From an uncultured Pelagibacteraceae bacterium (GTDB lineage Bacteria; Pseudomonadota; Alphaproteobacteria; Pelagibacterales; Pelagibacteraceae), in contig CACDDB010000004.1 of NCBI GenBank assembly GCA_902551445.1, positions 1 to 49,312 of the forward strand: a stretch of DNA of 49,312 nt, written 5' to 3'. The first letter of the stretch is position 1. Every line of letters starts with the position of its first letter. The notes below the pieces were generated by a model, which was given only the letters and a program-made list of their open reading frames with translations, was not told the origin of the DNA and did not search any database. The position numbers and the translations under genes are program-made. This document shows, piece after piece, positions 1 through 8,943 of the stretch.

Positions 1-1
1 A

Positions 2-1192
2 ACAATAGAAAAATTAAATAATGACAATAATGTTTTAACTCTTGAAAATTATAAGCTGAATAATATTCTCAATTATGGAAAACATAAATCTGAAAAATAT
101 AAACTAGAAAATTACAATTTTAATTCTGTCGTACTTCCTTTCTTTAATAATGAAGATTTATATGGCAACAAAAAATCAGGATATGTAGAAACATATAAAG
201 ATAAAGTTATAGTAGTATTTACATCTGGAAAAATTATTTATTTAGATAAAAATTCTTTTGTTAAAAATAATGTTCTTGAATTTAAAAATATCAAAAATAA
301 TTTAAATAGTAATTTTTTTGATCAAAAAATAAAATGGTCTGGTGTAAAAGACATTAAGGTTATCAATGATAATTTGTATGTTTCGCTAACAAAAGAAATA
401 AAAAAAAATTGTTATAATACAAGTTTATATAAATCTGAAATAAATGAATTAAATCTTAATTTTGTTAAAATTTTTGAGCCTATCGAATGTTTTAGTTTAG
501 ATAGATCAATTCAAGCTTTTAAATATTTTAATGGTTATCAGAACGGTGGTAGAATTGCTAATTATAAAGATAAAATTTATCTTACAATTGGTGATTATAA
601 TTATTGGGAAAAACCTCAAGATGTAAATAGCTATGCAGGTAAAATTATATCAATTGACCTAAATAATTATGAAACAAAGATTATTTCTTTGGGCCATCGA
701 AATCCTCAGGGTTTACAAATTATTAAAAATAAAAACTTATTAATTTCTACAGAGCATGGTCCCAAGGGTGGAGATGAGATAAATCTAATTAAATTGGATG
801 AGAAAAAAATACCGAATTATGCATGGCCTATCTCTTCATATGGTGAACATTATGATGTTGTGCCAATTAATAGTTTCACAAAAAAATTTGCCCCACTATA
901 CAAGTCCCATAAGGATCATGGCTTTGTAGAACCTATAAAATATTTCGATAATGCTATCGGAATATCTGAAATAATTAAAAACTACCAAAAAACAAATAGA
1001 TTTTTTATCACATCACTAAAAGACAAGAAAATTTATGAAATTCAATTTAAAAATAACTTTGAATTCAAGAAAATCGTAAGTGAAATAGAAATTAATGAAC
1101 GTATAAGAGATATAATTTATGACTTTAAAAATCATTGTTATTACATTTATGGTGAATCAACACCAAAATTAATTTCTATGTGTAAAAAATAA
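2..1192 (+). CDS. PQQ-dependent sugar dehydrogenase-like protein (5' end missing)
   Basis: The reading frame is open from the window edge, so the N-terminus lies outside; about 396 residues are visible. The C-terminal half carries two hallmarks of the glucose/sorbosone dehydrogenase beta-propeller family (soluble aldose sugar dehydrogenases): GHRNPQGL followed some 20 residues later by EHGPKGGDEIN. These loops line the PQQ and calcium site in characterised members, which oxidise aldoses in the periplasm. The N-terminal visible half is Lys/Asn-rich and poorly conserved. It ends one base before a GT4 gene on the same strand, so the two are probably co-transcribed. In this setting a role in sugar recognition or cell-surface glycan processing is as plausible as catabolism. 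Whether PQQ is bound cannot be judged here. Confidence 0.72.
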   Translation, partial: TIEKLNNDNNVLTLENYKLNNILNYGKHKSEKYKLENYNFNSVVLPFFNNEDLYGNKKSGYVETYKDKVIVVFTSGKIIYLDKNSFVKNNVLEFKNIKNNLNSNFFDQKIKWSGVKDIKVINDNLYVSLTKEIKKNCYNTSLYKSEINELNLNFVKIFEPIECFSLDRSIQAFKYFNGYQNGGRIANYKDKIYLTIGDYNYWEKPQDVNSYAGKIISIDLNNYETKIISLGHRNPQGLQIIKNKNLLISTEHGPKGGDEINLIKLDEKKIPNYAWPISSYGEHYDVVPINSFTKKFAPLYKSHKDHGFVEPIKYFDNAIGISEIIKNYQKTNRFFITSLKDKKIYEIQFKNNFEFKKIVSEIEINERIRDIIYDFKNHCYYIYGESTPKLISMCKK

Positions 1193-1193
1193 T

Positions 1194-2273
1194 ATGAAAA
1201 TTTTTTATGATTATTCTATATTTACTCATCAGAATTTAGGTGGTATTTCAAGATATTTTATTAATTTAGAAAAATTATTAAAAAATCAAAATCAAACTAA
1301 AATTTTTGCGCCAATACATCAAAATCTTTTTTTAAAAGAAAATATTCAAAATGGTATTTTTATAAAAAGATTTCCAAAATACACTCGGAAAATAATTAAA
1401 TTTTATAATCAATTATTAACAAATATTAATGTAAGAAATTTTAATCCAGATATTTATCATAAAACTTATTATAATGATTTTTGGCCATCCAATTTAAAAG
1501 GAAAAAAAATTATTACAGTTTACGATTTAATTCATGAAATTTATCAAGAAGACTATGGTTATGATCAAAAATATAGACCAAAAAAAAAGTGCCTTTTAGA
1601 GTCAGATGCAATAATAGCAATCTCAACAAACACTAAAAATGATTTAATAAATTATTATGATATCCCAAAAAATAAGATTTATGTTACTCATTTAGGAGTG
1701 AACTTGAATGAAAACCAAACTTTTAAAAAGAAAATAGTTGAAGATCCATATTTATTATATGTTGGTGACAGAAAAAGGTATAAAAATTTTAGTAATTTAC
1801 TAAAAGCATTTTCGCTGAATACAAAAATTTATAAAGATTTTAAATTAGTAGTATTTGGAGGTGGAGAATTTAGCAAATCTGAAATTGAAATTTTTAAAGA
1901 TAATAAAATAGATCTAAATAAAATTTTTAAAATTTCTGGAAATGACAAAGTACTTTCTAATCTTTATGAATATGCTGAATTATTTATATTTCCTTCGAAA
2001 TATGAGGGTTTTGGACTTCCATTAATAGAAGCAGGTATAAAAAAATGTCCGATTGCGTGTAGCAACATTAAGATTTTTAAAGAAGTTATGGGTGATAGTG
2101 TTTGTTATTTTAATCCAGACTCTCCCGAGGATATTTCAAAAGTTTTAGAAGAAATTTTATATTCAAATGAAAAAAAAAAAATATTAAAAGAAAAAGCTTT
2201 TATAAAATCTAAAAATTACTCGTGGAAAAAATGTTCAGAACAAACTTTTAAGATTTATAAATCAGTAATTTAA
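1194..2273 (+). CDS. Glycosyltransferase family 4 (GT-B)
   Basis: This 359-residue protein has the two-domain GT-B layout of GT4 enzymes. The N-terminal part starts with a short beta strand and the glycine loop NLGGISRY that contacts the acceptor side. The C-terminal Rossmann domain opens with LLYVGDRKRYKN and contains the donor-site motif YEGFGLPLIEAG (the E-x7-E signature) near residue 270. Such retaining enzymes transfer mannose, GlcNAc or similar sugars onto lipid-linked glycans at the cytoplasmic membrane face. The closest recognisable type is the mannosyltransferase-like WbaZ/MtfB group, but donor and acceptor cannot be read from sequence. It starts one base after the preceding gene and ends two bases from a convergent gene. 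Confidence 0.9.
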   Translation: MKIFYDYSIFTHQNLGGISRYFINLEKLLKNQNQTKIFAPIHQNLFLKENIQNGIFIKRFPKYTRKIIKFYNQLLTNINVRNFNPDIYHKTYYNDFWPSNLKGKKIITVYDLIHEIYQEDYGYDQKYRPKKKCLLESDAIIAISTNTKNDLINYYDIPKNKIYVTHLGVNLNENQTFKKKIVEDPYLLYVGDRKRYKNFSNLLKAFSLNTKIYKDFKLVVFGGGEFSKSEIEIFKDNKIDLNKIFKISGNDKVLSNLYEYAELFIFPSKYEGFGLPLIEAGIKKCPIACSNIKIFKEVMGDSVCYFNPDSPEDISKVLEEILYSNEKKKILKEKAFIKSKNYSWKKCSEQTFKIYKSVI

Positions 2274-2275
2274 CT

Positions 2276-3229
2276 TTACATTTTATAGATTTTGTTACTT
2301 TTGTACCAATTATATACTTTAAAAATTTGATTTTTTATTTTTTTAAATTTGCTAAACGAAATTGTTTTTTTTAGTTTTTTATTATCTCCATGAGTTTTCA
2401 AAATGTCAGCTTTATGTTTGTTTATCAGCTTAATTTTAACTGGATATTTGTTATTAAAATACTTGGATATTTTAAGAATATTTTCTGGTTTATTTGAGCA
2501 AACATTGTATACTTCATTTTTTTTCGTTTTTTTTAAAGAAAGTTTAAAAACAATTTCACATGCATCTCTTACATAAGTAAAGTCTCTTAAGTGATTTCCA
2601 AAGTTGTTTATTTGAAATTCCCTATTAGTGAATGATGATTTAAATAATTTAAACAGAAACATATCTGGACGTCCAAATTCTCCATATATGGTAAAAAATC
2701 TTAGACCCACAAATTTGATATGTGTAATTTTACTATAAGTCTCTGCCATTTTTTCATTAAGCATTTTTGTTACAGCATATATATTTTTTTGATTAAGTTT
2801 ATGTGTTTCTTTTGATGGAAAATTCTTACTATCTCCATAAACTGAACTAGATGAAGCATAAATAATTTTATTAATGTTGTTTTTTTTTGCGGCAAAAATA
2901 ACATTCATAAATCCATTAAGATTTACATTTATATATTTTTTAGGATTTATAATTGAGTATCTAACACCTGCTTGAGCAGCCATATGAATTATCATATTTA
3001 TTTTTTTGTTTTTAACAAAATTAAATAGAGCATTTCTATTTGTAATATCAATTTTTTTAAAATAAAATTTTTTATTTTTTTTTAATTGTTTTATTCTAAA
3101 TTTTTTTAATTTAATGGAATTAAAATCATCATAATTGTCTATTCCATATATAGTATTTTTCTTATTCAGAAAGTGCATAGAAATATTTGTTCCTATAAAT
3201 CCTGCGGCTCCAGTTACAAGTATTTTCAT
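2276..3229 (-). CDS. NAD-dependent epimerase, UDP-glucuronate 4-epimerase-like
   Basis: A 317-residue extended SDR. The Rossmann motif TGAAGFIG is at the N-terminus, SSSSVYG supplies the catalytic serine/threonine region and YAVTK provides the YxxxK pair. The segments HMAAQAGVRYSI and FFTIYGEFGRPDMF closely match UDP-glucuronate 4-epimerases (CapI/LspL type), which interconvert UDP-glucuronate and UDP-galacturonate. It is slightly shorter than typical members (about 335). It is the last gene of a minus-strand block of five, overlapping the preceding GT2 gene by 4 bases (ATGA). An acidic-sugar donor for the local glycan is the likely output; a related 4-epimerase specificity remains possible. 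Confidence 0.82.
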   Translation of the reverse strand: MKILVTGAAGFIGTNISMHFLNKKNTIYGIDNYDDFNSIKLKKFRIKQLKKNKKFYFKKIDITNRNALFNFVKNKKINMIIHMAAQAGVRYSIINPKKYINVNLNGFMNVIFAAKKNNINKIIYASSSSVYGDSKNFPSKETHKLNQKNIYAVTKMLNEKMAETYSKITHIKFVGLRFFTIYGEFGRPDMFLFKLFKSSFTNREFQINNFGNHLRDFTYVRDACEIVFKLSLKKTKKNEVYNVCSNKPENILKISKYFNNKYPVKIKLINKHKADILKTHGDNKKLKKTISFSKFKKIKNQIFKVYNWYKSNKIYKM

Positions 3230-4050
3230 AATTTTATTTTTTTGAAATGCTTAATATATTTATAAATAAATATTAGAAAAACTAAAAATTTGCTCTGGTT
3301 GTTATCTAGCCTAATTTTAATTTCTTCATTAAAATGATCTTTAAAACTTATTTTACTCGAAAATCCACCGCGTCTAAAATATCCGAATAATTCAGTCTTT
3401 TTTGTACCAATACCTTTTAATTTATGTTTCACTATCATTCTATAGAAATAATCATAATCAGAAGAATATTTGTATTTTAAATTGTATAATCCAACTTTTT
3501 TAGCAGAATCTAATTTTATGAAAAATCCTGTTGAATGGCTTGAATAAAAACCCCAGCTCCATTTTATCTTATATGGTTTATAGCCGTATAAAACTCCCCA
3601 ATGTTTTTTTACTGCTCCAAATATAAAATCTTTATCTGGAAATTTTTTTATATAATTAATTAAATGTATGAATGCATTTTCGGCATAAACGTCGTCTGAA
3701 TTTAAAAATCCTATGTAATCTCCACTAGCCAACTGCATACCTAGATTAAATGCATCATAGATGCCTCTGTCTTTTTTTTGACACCAGTAATCAATTTTGT
3801 CCTCATATTTTTTAATTATATCTAATGTTTTATCCTTGGAACAGCCATCAACAATTATATGTTCTATGTTGTCATACTTTTGTTTATGTAAGCTTTCTAT
3901 ACATTCACTTAAATTTTTTTCACCGTTAAGAACAACGGTAATAACCGTTATTAAAGGTTTATTTTTATAAGATTTTTTAAATATTTCTCTTGTTCTAAGA
4001 CCACCATGCGCAATAGGTTTATTTATAAATTTTAATTTTTCAAAATTCAT
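3226..4050 (-). CDS. Glycosyltransferase family 2 (WcaA-like)
   Basis: A 274-residue GT-A enzyme. The strand ITVITVVLNG opens the nucleotide-binding domain, HIIVDGCSKDKT is the usual second strand and loop, RGIYDAFNLGM follows, and FLNSDDVY supplies the DxD-like metal-binding motif around residue 115. The pattern DRGIYDAxNxGI is typical of the WcaA-like GT2 group that adds hexoses or amino-hexoses to repeat-unit glycans. The roughly 20-residue N-terminal lead is unremarkable, and no membrane helix is evident before the C-terminal aromatic/lysine tail. It overlaps the following epimerase by 4 bases and begins 3 bases after the preceding SDR gene, so translation is probably coupled. Confidence 0.9.
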   Translation of the reverse strand: MNFEKLKFINKPIAHGGLRTREIFKKSYKNKPLITVITVVLNGEKNLSECIESLHKQKYDNIEHIIVDGCSKDKTLDIIKKYEDKIDYWCQKKDRGIYDAFNLGMQLASGDYIGFLNSDDVYAENAFIHLINYIKKFPDKDFIFGAVKKHWGVLYGYKPYKIKWSWGFYSSHSTGFFIKLDSAKKVGLYNLKYKYSSDYDYFYRMIVKHKLKGIGTKKTELFGYFRRGGFSSKISFKDHFNEEIKIRLDNNQSKFLVFLIFIYKYIKHFKKIKL

Positions 4051-4053
4051 CTT

Positions 4054-4986
4054 TTAAATAAATAAATTAATTAAATCTCTAAAATTTTTTTTTGGGTAAA
4101 CCTTAATTATTTTTTTTAATTTAGAAATATCTGCATAATTTTCTTTAATATCAAATTTTCTAAATAATTTTTTGTCTACTTTGATATATTTTTTATAATT
4201 TAATTTTTTTTTGTTAAAAAATAATTTTATTATTTCATTCAATTTAATTGAATGGCCAGTTGCCAAAACATAATCTTCAATTTTTTTATTTTGCATAATT
4301 TTATATAAAATGTTCATATATTCTTCGCTATAGCCCCAATCTCTTATAATGTTTAAATTACCAACATTAATTTTTTTTGAATAATCTTGTTTTTTTAGAT
4401 AATTAGAAATTTTTTTAAAAATAAATTTTTTGTTTCTTAATGCAGACTCATGATTAAAAAATATTATTGAAAATACTGGCAAATTAAACATTTTTCTGTA
4501 TGATTTAATTACCTCAAGGCCAATAAATTTTGATAAGGCATATGGACTTTGAGGTTTTTTTTCGCTTGTTTCATTAAGTTTAATTTTTTTTTGACTGCCA
4601 AAAATTTCACTTGAAGAGCTAAACATAAATTTAGATTTATGTTTTTTTTGGTTTTTTATGAAATCTAAAATTATGCTAAGGGGAAATATTTGAGAATCAA
4701 AAGTCTGATACTCAAGTTTTTTATATGATTCTATTACGCTTGTTTGACCGCCTAAATAAAAAATAAATTTATAATTATTTTTCAATATATTGCTTAAATT
4801 TCTATATTTACTATTAATTTTATATACTTTAACTTTATTAGATATATTTAGAAATTTTAGATTTTTATCCCAATTTTTATATTTTCTTGATATTCCATGG
4901 ACAACAAATTTTTTTTTTAAAAATAGATTTGCACAATATGAACCGTCTTGTCCAGTAATTCCGTAAATTAATATTTTTTTTTTCAT
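4054..4986 (-). CDS. GDP-mannose 4,6-dehydratase-like SDR (divergent paralogue)
   Basis: A 310-residue extended SDR beginning with GITGQDGSY, the characteristic N-terminal motif of the GDP-mannose dehydratase family. SSSSEIFG and SPYALSK give the catalytic Ser and YxxxK pair, and FFNHES plus IRDWGYSEEYM also follow the GMD pattern. Compared with the canonical gmd elsewhere in this window (16292-17326) it is some 35 residues shorter and much more divergent. The [11 protein letters not shown] segment is changed to ALRNKKFIFKK. It may be a reductase or dehydratase acting on another GDP- or UDP-linked sugar, for example a GDP-6-deoxy-4-keto-mannose reductase. Substrate is unknown. It overlaps the upstream FkbM gene by one base. 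Confidence 0.75.
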   Translation of the reverse strand: MKKKILIYGITGQDGSYCANLFLKKKFVVHGISRKYKNWDKNLKFLNISNKVKVYKINSKYRNLSNILKNNYKFIFYLGGQTSVIESYKKLEYQTFDSQIFPLSIILDFIKNQKKHKSKFMFSSSSEIFGSQKKIKLNETSEKKPQSPYALSKFIGLEVIKSYRKMFNLPVFSIIFFNHESALRNKKFIFKKISNYLKKQDYSKKINVGNLNIIRDWGYSEEYMNILYKIMQNKKIEDYVLATGHSIKLNEIIKLFFNKKKLNYKKYIKVDKKLFRKFDIKENYADISKLKKIIKVYPKKNFRDLINLFI

Positions 4987-5714
4987 TAAATTGACTTTTT
5001 AAATAGGATATCGCAATGATCTATTTTGGGTTCTTCTGAATTTGCAAAACCTTTATTTTTTAAAATTTCTTTTATCTCTATCCAATTTGCAGAATTGCCT
5101 GAGTAAAATTTTTTTTTACTTATTTCAATAACCATACTTTTACAGTATTTTAATGATTTATCAGCACCTTTTAAAAATTGTGCTTCAGCCCCTTGTAAAT
5201 CCACCACCCAGTGATTAAAATTTTTTAAATTAATATTATATTTTTCAACAGCGTTATCTAAAGTAATCATATTTAATTTAATTTTATCAACCATTTTAAC
5301 ATCATGCTCTTTCCACAAGTCTCCTTTTTTAACTTCATCTGATAAATCATATATAGACGAACAAGAAGAATCTTTATTTGATATAAAAAAATCAACCTCA
5401 TTTAAATTTTTATCTCCTAGAAGCAAATTCAAAGCACTTTGTTTATAGTATAATTTAATATTATCATTTAAATCTTCAAAAATTACCGGGTTTGCCTCTA
5501 TCCACAAAACTTGTTTATTAAACCAATTATATACTATGCTTTCTTTTCCTCTATGCGCACCGAAATGCAAAATTCCATTTGACTCCAATATGCAATTAAT
5601 TTCTTCTATATTTGGTTTTTGATGAACAAATGATTTTTGTGTCTTCTGAATTTTTATTAATTTCCAATCAAAGTACCTTAAAATTTTTTTTAGTATTTTT
5701 TTAAGATATTTCAT
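4986..5714 (-). CDS. FkbM family methyltransferase
   Basis: The SAM-binding motif I appears as ILHFGAHRGKES, followed by LWIEANP (acidic residue at the end of beta 2) and WVVDLQGAEAQFLKGA, the D-x-x-G-x-E signature of the FkbM family. FkbM enzymes O-methylate sugars or polyketides, so capping or decoration of the surface glycan is likely. The frame extends upstream to 5837, but that would overlap the preceding gene by 119 bases. The ATG at 5714 starts 4 bases after that gene's stop and gives a 242-residue protein with a short basic amphipathic N-terminus, so I chose it. A second FkbM gene lies at 17423-18130. Confidence 0.85.
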   Translation of the reverse strand: MKYLKKILKKILRYFDWKLIKIQKTQKSFVHQKPNIEEINCILESNGILHFGAHRGKESIVYNWFNKQVLWIEANPVIFEDLNDNIKLYYKQSALNLLLGDKNLNEVDFFISNKDSSCSSIYDLSDEVKKGDLWKEHDVKMVDKIKLNMITLDNAVEKYNINLKNFNHWVVDLQGAEAQFLKGADKSLKYCKSMVIEISKKKFYSGNSANWIEIKEILKNKGFANSEEPKIDHCDILFKKSI

Positions 5715-5718
5715 TAAT

Positions 5719-6789
5719 TTAAATACCCCCAAATTTTTTTGGTAGTATTTTTTTAATGTACCAGTAAAATTGTGATAAAATAATATTTTTTGAATTAAAA
5801 CCATTGTCAATTTCAAATCTTTGTTGATTTTTTTCAATATTATAACCTATTGCCGCAGAACTAACGTTTGAACAAAGATAAATAAAGTATTTACAGCTAG
5901 ATAAAAGCATTGCTTCTATAATAGCTTCTCTACCAAGCTTATATCTATGCAAATTTCTTGGATATATTTTGAAAGCATCATTTTTATTAGATCTATAAGA
6001 AGACTTTAAATAAATTAATTTTTCTCCATATTTTTTTTTAAAAAAATCCAAATAATTTCTCTCTTCTGTCACTAGAAAGATTTTATCTATATGATAATTT
6101 TTTAATAATTTATTAGTCATTTCATACATTTGTTTTTTTGTTGCTGGCAAAGGATGTCCTGGAGATCTTTTATAGCTTGTTCCTCTAAAATGAATACCAA
6201 GTATTTTTTTATTTTTAAATTTTTTTAATGCTCTTAAATAACATTTACTCATATACTTATTTATTTTAATTTTCGTATTTAATAATTCAATTAACTCGTT
6301 GTCTTTATCAATATTATAAGAAAAAAAATGAAAGAATTTATTATCTGTTATTAAGACATGCTTACTATTATAAACTTCACTTAAAGAATATTCATTTAAA
6401 TTATCAAAATAATAATTCCAAGCATTAAAGTTATTTTTAAATTTTATACTTTCATTATAAATCGTACTAAAGTTTTCCATATCAATAATAGGTATAAAAT
6501 TATATTTTTTACATATTTTAAGATGATTTAATATAAATGTTATATTTGAAAACATTCCGGTTCCAGGTGTTCGTTTAATTACATAAAAAATTTTATCTTC
6601 ATTTAAATTTCCAAATGTTCTTTGTCTAATATTCAATTTTTCTAAAATTTTAAAATCTATTTTATTATTGAGAGATGTTTTGTCTTCATAAGAAACATCA
6701 TATAAGTCAAAATTGTTCTTTACATTTTTTAAAATACTCGGTGTTTGTAATGTGAATTTAGTAATTAGTTTTCTAATTAATTTTTTCAT
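5719..6789 (-). CDS. Fucosyltransferase-like GT-B protein (NodZ/FUT8/O-FucT type)
   Basis: A 356-residue protein. The N-terminal half contains GTGMFSNITFIL, similar to the G-x-G-x-x-x-N loop near the start of fucosyltransferase GT-B folds. The C-terminal half contains ILGIHFRGTSYKR, resembling the GVHxRxTD motif that binds GDP-fucose phosphates in the NodZ/FUT8 and protein O-fucosyltransferase families. Further on are HPLPATKKQM and GREAIIEAMLLSSC followed by CSNVSSAA, the usual arrangement for the donor-site helix. The donor is therefore inferred to be GDP-fucose, which gmd and fcl in this same island could supply. It is the first gene of a minus-strand block ending at 2276 and faces a divergent neighbour across 50 bases. 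Confidence 0.62.
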   Translation of the reverse strand: MKKLIRKLITKFTLQTPSILKNVKNNFDLYDVSYEDKTSLNNKIDFKILEKLNIRQRTFGNLNEDKIFYVIKRTPGTGMFSNITFILNHLKICKKYNFIPIIDMENFSTIYNESIKFKNNFNAWNYYFDNLNEYSLSEVYNSKHVLITDNKFFHFFSYNIDKDNELIELLNTKIKINKYMSKCYLRALKKFKNKKILGIHFRGTSYKRSPGHPLPATKKQMYEMTNKLLKNYHIDKIFLVTEERNYLDFFKKKYGEKLIYLKSSYRSNKNDAFKIYPRNLHRYKLGREAIIEAMLLSSCKYFIYLCSNVSSAAIGYNIEKNQQRFEIDNGFNSKNIILSQFYWYIKKILPKKFGGI

Positions 6790-6839
6790 TATAATCTATG
6801 TAGCATTATTTGTATTATTGTATATAAAACATTTTAGAA

Positions 6840-7847
6840 ATGAAGACATCTTTAGTTATAACAACAATAAATCATCCTAATAAAAACATTAAATCTTTTG
6901 AGAAGAATTGTGAAAAAAAAAAATGGTCATTTGTTGTCATTGGAGATAAAAAAAGTCCTAAAAATTTCAGTTTAAAATATGGAAATTATTACTCAATAAA
7001 TGATCAAAAAAAATTAAATTTTAAATTTGCCAACAAATGCTCTTTCAATAATTATGCTAGAAAGAACATTGGATACTTGATTTCTATGAAAAATAAAACT
7101 GATATTATTGTTGAAACCGATGATGATAACTATCCCTATAAAAATTTTTTTGATGATAAAAAAAAAATTCATGACGCAAATACTTCAGAAATGAAAAATC
7201 AATGGATAAATATTTATAACATATTTAATAAAAAAAAAATAATCTGTTGGCCAAGAGGAATTCCCTTAGACAAAATATATAATAATAAAATTAAGCTAGG
7301 AAATAAAAAAAAAAAAGATTTTGTTTTGCAACAAGGTGTTTGTGAAGGGAATCCAGATGTTGATGCAATATTTAGACTTATTAATAAAAAAATAAATATA
7401 AAATTTAAAAAAAATTTAAAAATAAATGTTGGTAAATCTTTTGTTACTTTAAATAGTCAAAATACAATATGGTTTAAAGAAATATTTCCATTGTTGTATT
7501 TACCGGTCACTTGCACTATGAGATGTACAGATATCTGGCGAGGTTTAATTGTTCAAAGAATTTTACAAAATGACAATAAAAATATTTTATTTTTTGGAAC
7601 TACAATGCGACAGGATAGAAATAATCATAATTTAATGAATGATTTTATGCAAGAAGTGCCTATGTATTTATTAGATAATAAAATAAATCAAATCTTATTA
7701 AAATTAAAACTTTTAAAAGGAAACAAAAATTATCTTAATAATCTAAACATTTGCTACGATGCATTAATTGAAAATAAAATTATATCAAAGAATGAAAAAC
7801 TCTTCCTAAAAGCATGGACAAGAGATATTGAAAATATAATCAAATAA
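6840..7847 (+). CDS. STELLO/DUF288-like glycosyltransferase
   Basis: A 335-residue protein with a pattern I associate with the STELLO (DUF288) family. It starts with a strand SLVITTINHP, then FVVIGDKKSPKNF, a Y..S...Q..L stretch, NNYARKNIGYLISM, and the acidic cluster VETDDDNYPY near residue 95 (DxD-type metal site). Later conserved-looking pieces are TIWF, RCTDIWRGLIVQRI and GTTMRQDRNNHNLM. STELLO proteins are best known from plants, where they affect cellulose synthase; bacterial members are poorly described. The protein is predicted to be cytoplasmic because no signal peptide or long hydrophobic helix is present. Its 3' end overlaps a convergent GT4 gene by 8 bases. Confidence 0.6.
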   Translation: MKTSLVITTINHPNKNIKSFEKNCEKKKWSFVVIGDKKSPKNFSLKYGNYYSINDQKKLNFKFANKCSFNNYARKNIGYLISMKNKTDIIVETDDDNYPYKNFFDDKKKIHDANTSEMKNQWINIYNIFNKKKIICWPRGIPLDKIYNNKIKLGNKKKKDFVLQQGVCEGNPDVDAIFRLINKKINIKFKKNLKINVGKSFVTLNSQNTIWFKEIFPLLYLPVTCTMRCTDIWRGLIVQRILQNDNKNILFFGTTMRQDRNNHNLMNDFMQEVPMYLLDNKINQILLKLKLLKGNKNYLNNLNICYDALIENKIISKNEKLFLKAWTRDIENIIK

Positions 7848-8943
7848 ATTCATTAATAACGCTTAAATATTTCTTGCAACTTGTATTAAAATCAAATCTT
7901 TTTAGACTTTTATAAGCTTTTGATGTGGTTTGATTATACTTTTTTGTTTTTTTGTTAAATTCTACTATCTTGCTTGTTAAATCTTTTTCATCTCCTGGCT
8001 TGAATAGCATTCCAAATTCACCATTTTTTAATATTTCACGTGGTCCAGTTGGACAATTTGAAGAAATAATAAATTTTTTAAGAGAAATCGCTTCTAATAA
8101 AACATTCGGCAAACCTTCATAAAAAGAAGAGAGTATAAATAAATTAGAATTCTTTAAAAATTTATAAGGATTTTTTTGAAAATTTAATATTTTTATATTC
8201 TTAGATAACTTATTTTTCCTTATAAAATTTACCATCACATTTTTATTTGGGCCATAACCTAAAATTAAAATTTTAATCTTAATTTTCTTTTTTATAACAT
8301 TTGAAATTGATTTTAATAATGTCATGTGATCTTTTTGATCTGTAAATCTAGCAATATTGATAGCTTTAATTTTTGCATTTTTATAAAAATTTAATTTCAT
8401 TTTAGAATTACTTTTTCTTTTTATTTCACTTATATTTAAAGGGTTATAAATAAGCTTACTATTAATATTAAATTTCTTATCAATTTCTCTTTTGAAATCA
8501 ACACTATTAACAATTATTTTTTTTGGAACTTTGAATAAGAATTTAAAAATTAAATTTTTAAAATAATTTTTGTTCCAACCAGATGGAGATGAATTTGATC
8601 TTGTTATCAGGTTGAATCTTAGGATTAATGACAAAATACAGCAGTAGACATTAGCTTGAAAAGCAAATACCAGACATTTTTGTTTAGTTATTTCTCTATA
8701 TAATAATAACAAACATTTAAAATATTTATAATATTTTGAATATACTTTATTTTTTTTTTTAACAACATTTAAAATATTAACTTTTCTGCTAAAGTTTCTA
8801 TTAAATCTATCATCAAATGTAATTAGAGTAATATTGTTAATTTTTTTAGATAAGTAGTTTGTTATAATAAATAAATTTTTTTCTACTCCACCCCCGTCAA
8901 TTGAAGGCATAAAAATTATTATTTTTTTTTCCATTTTTTCCAT
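7840..8943 (-). CDS. Glycosyltransferase family 4 (GT-B)
   Basis: A 367-residue GT4 enzyme. The acceptor-side glycine loop appears as SIDGGGVEKNL near the N-terminus. The C-terminal domain starts AINIARFTDQKDH, continues with ILILGYGPNKN, and carries the donor motif SSFYEGLPNVLLEAIS (E-x7-E, about residue 270-280). SNCPTGPREILKNGEFG is typical of PglJ/PglH-like and amylovoran-type enzymes that transfer GlcNAc or GalNAc residues. The start is uncertain by three codons (MEKMEKK), and both options overlap the upstream methyltransferase gene by 16-25 bases, implying coupled translation. The 3' end overlaps the convergent STELLO-like gene. Confidence 0.9.
   Translation of the reverse strand: MEKMEKKIIIFMPSIDGGGVEKNLFIITNYLSKKINNITLITFDDRFNRNFSRKVNILNVVKKKNKVYSKYYKYFKCLLLLYREITKQKCLVFAFQANVYCCILSLILRFNLITRSNSSPSGWNKNYFKNLIFKFLFKVPKKIIVNSVDFKREIDKKFNINSKLIYNPLNISEIKRKSNSKMKLNFYKNAKIKAINIARFTDQKDHMTLLKSISNVIKKKIKIKILILGYGPNKNVMVNFIRKNKLSKNIKILNFQKNPYKFLKNSNLFILSSFYEGLPNVLLEAISLKKFIISSNCPTGPREILKNGEFGMLFKPGDEKDLTSKIVEFNKKTKKYNQTTSKAYKSLKRFDFNTSCKKYLSVINEFI

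Noticed and set aside
4986-5837. Full-length 283-residue frame for the first FkbM gene
   Set aside because: It would overlap the upstream fucosyltransferase-like gene by 119 bases; the internal ATG at 5714 sits just after that gene's stop and starts the conserved protein.
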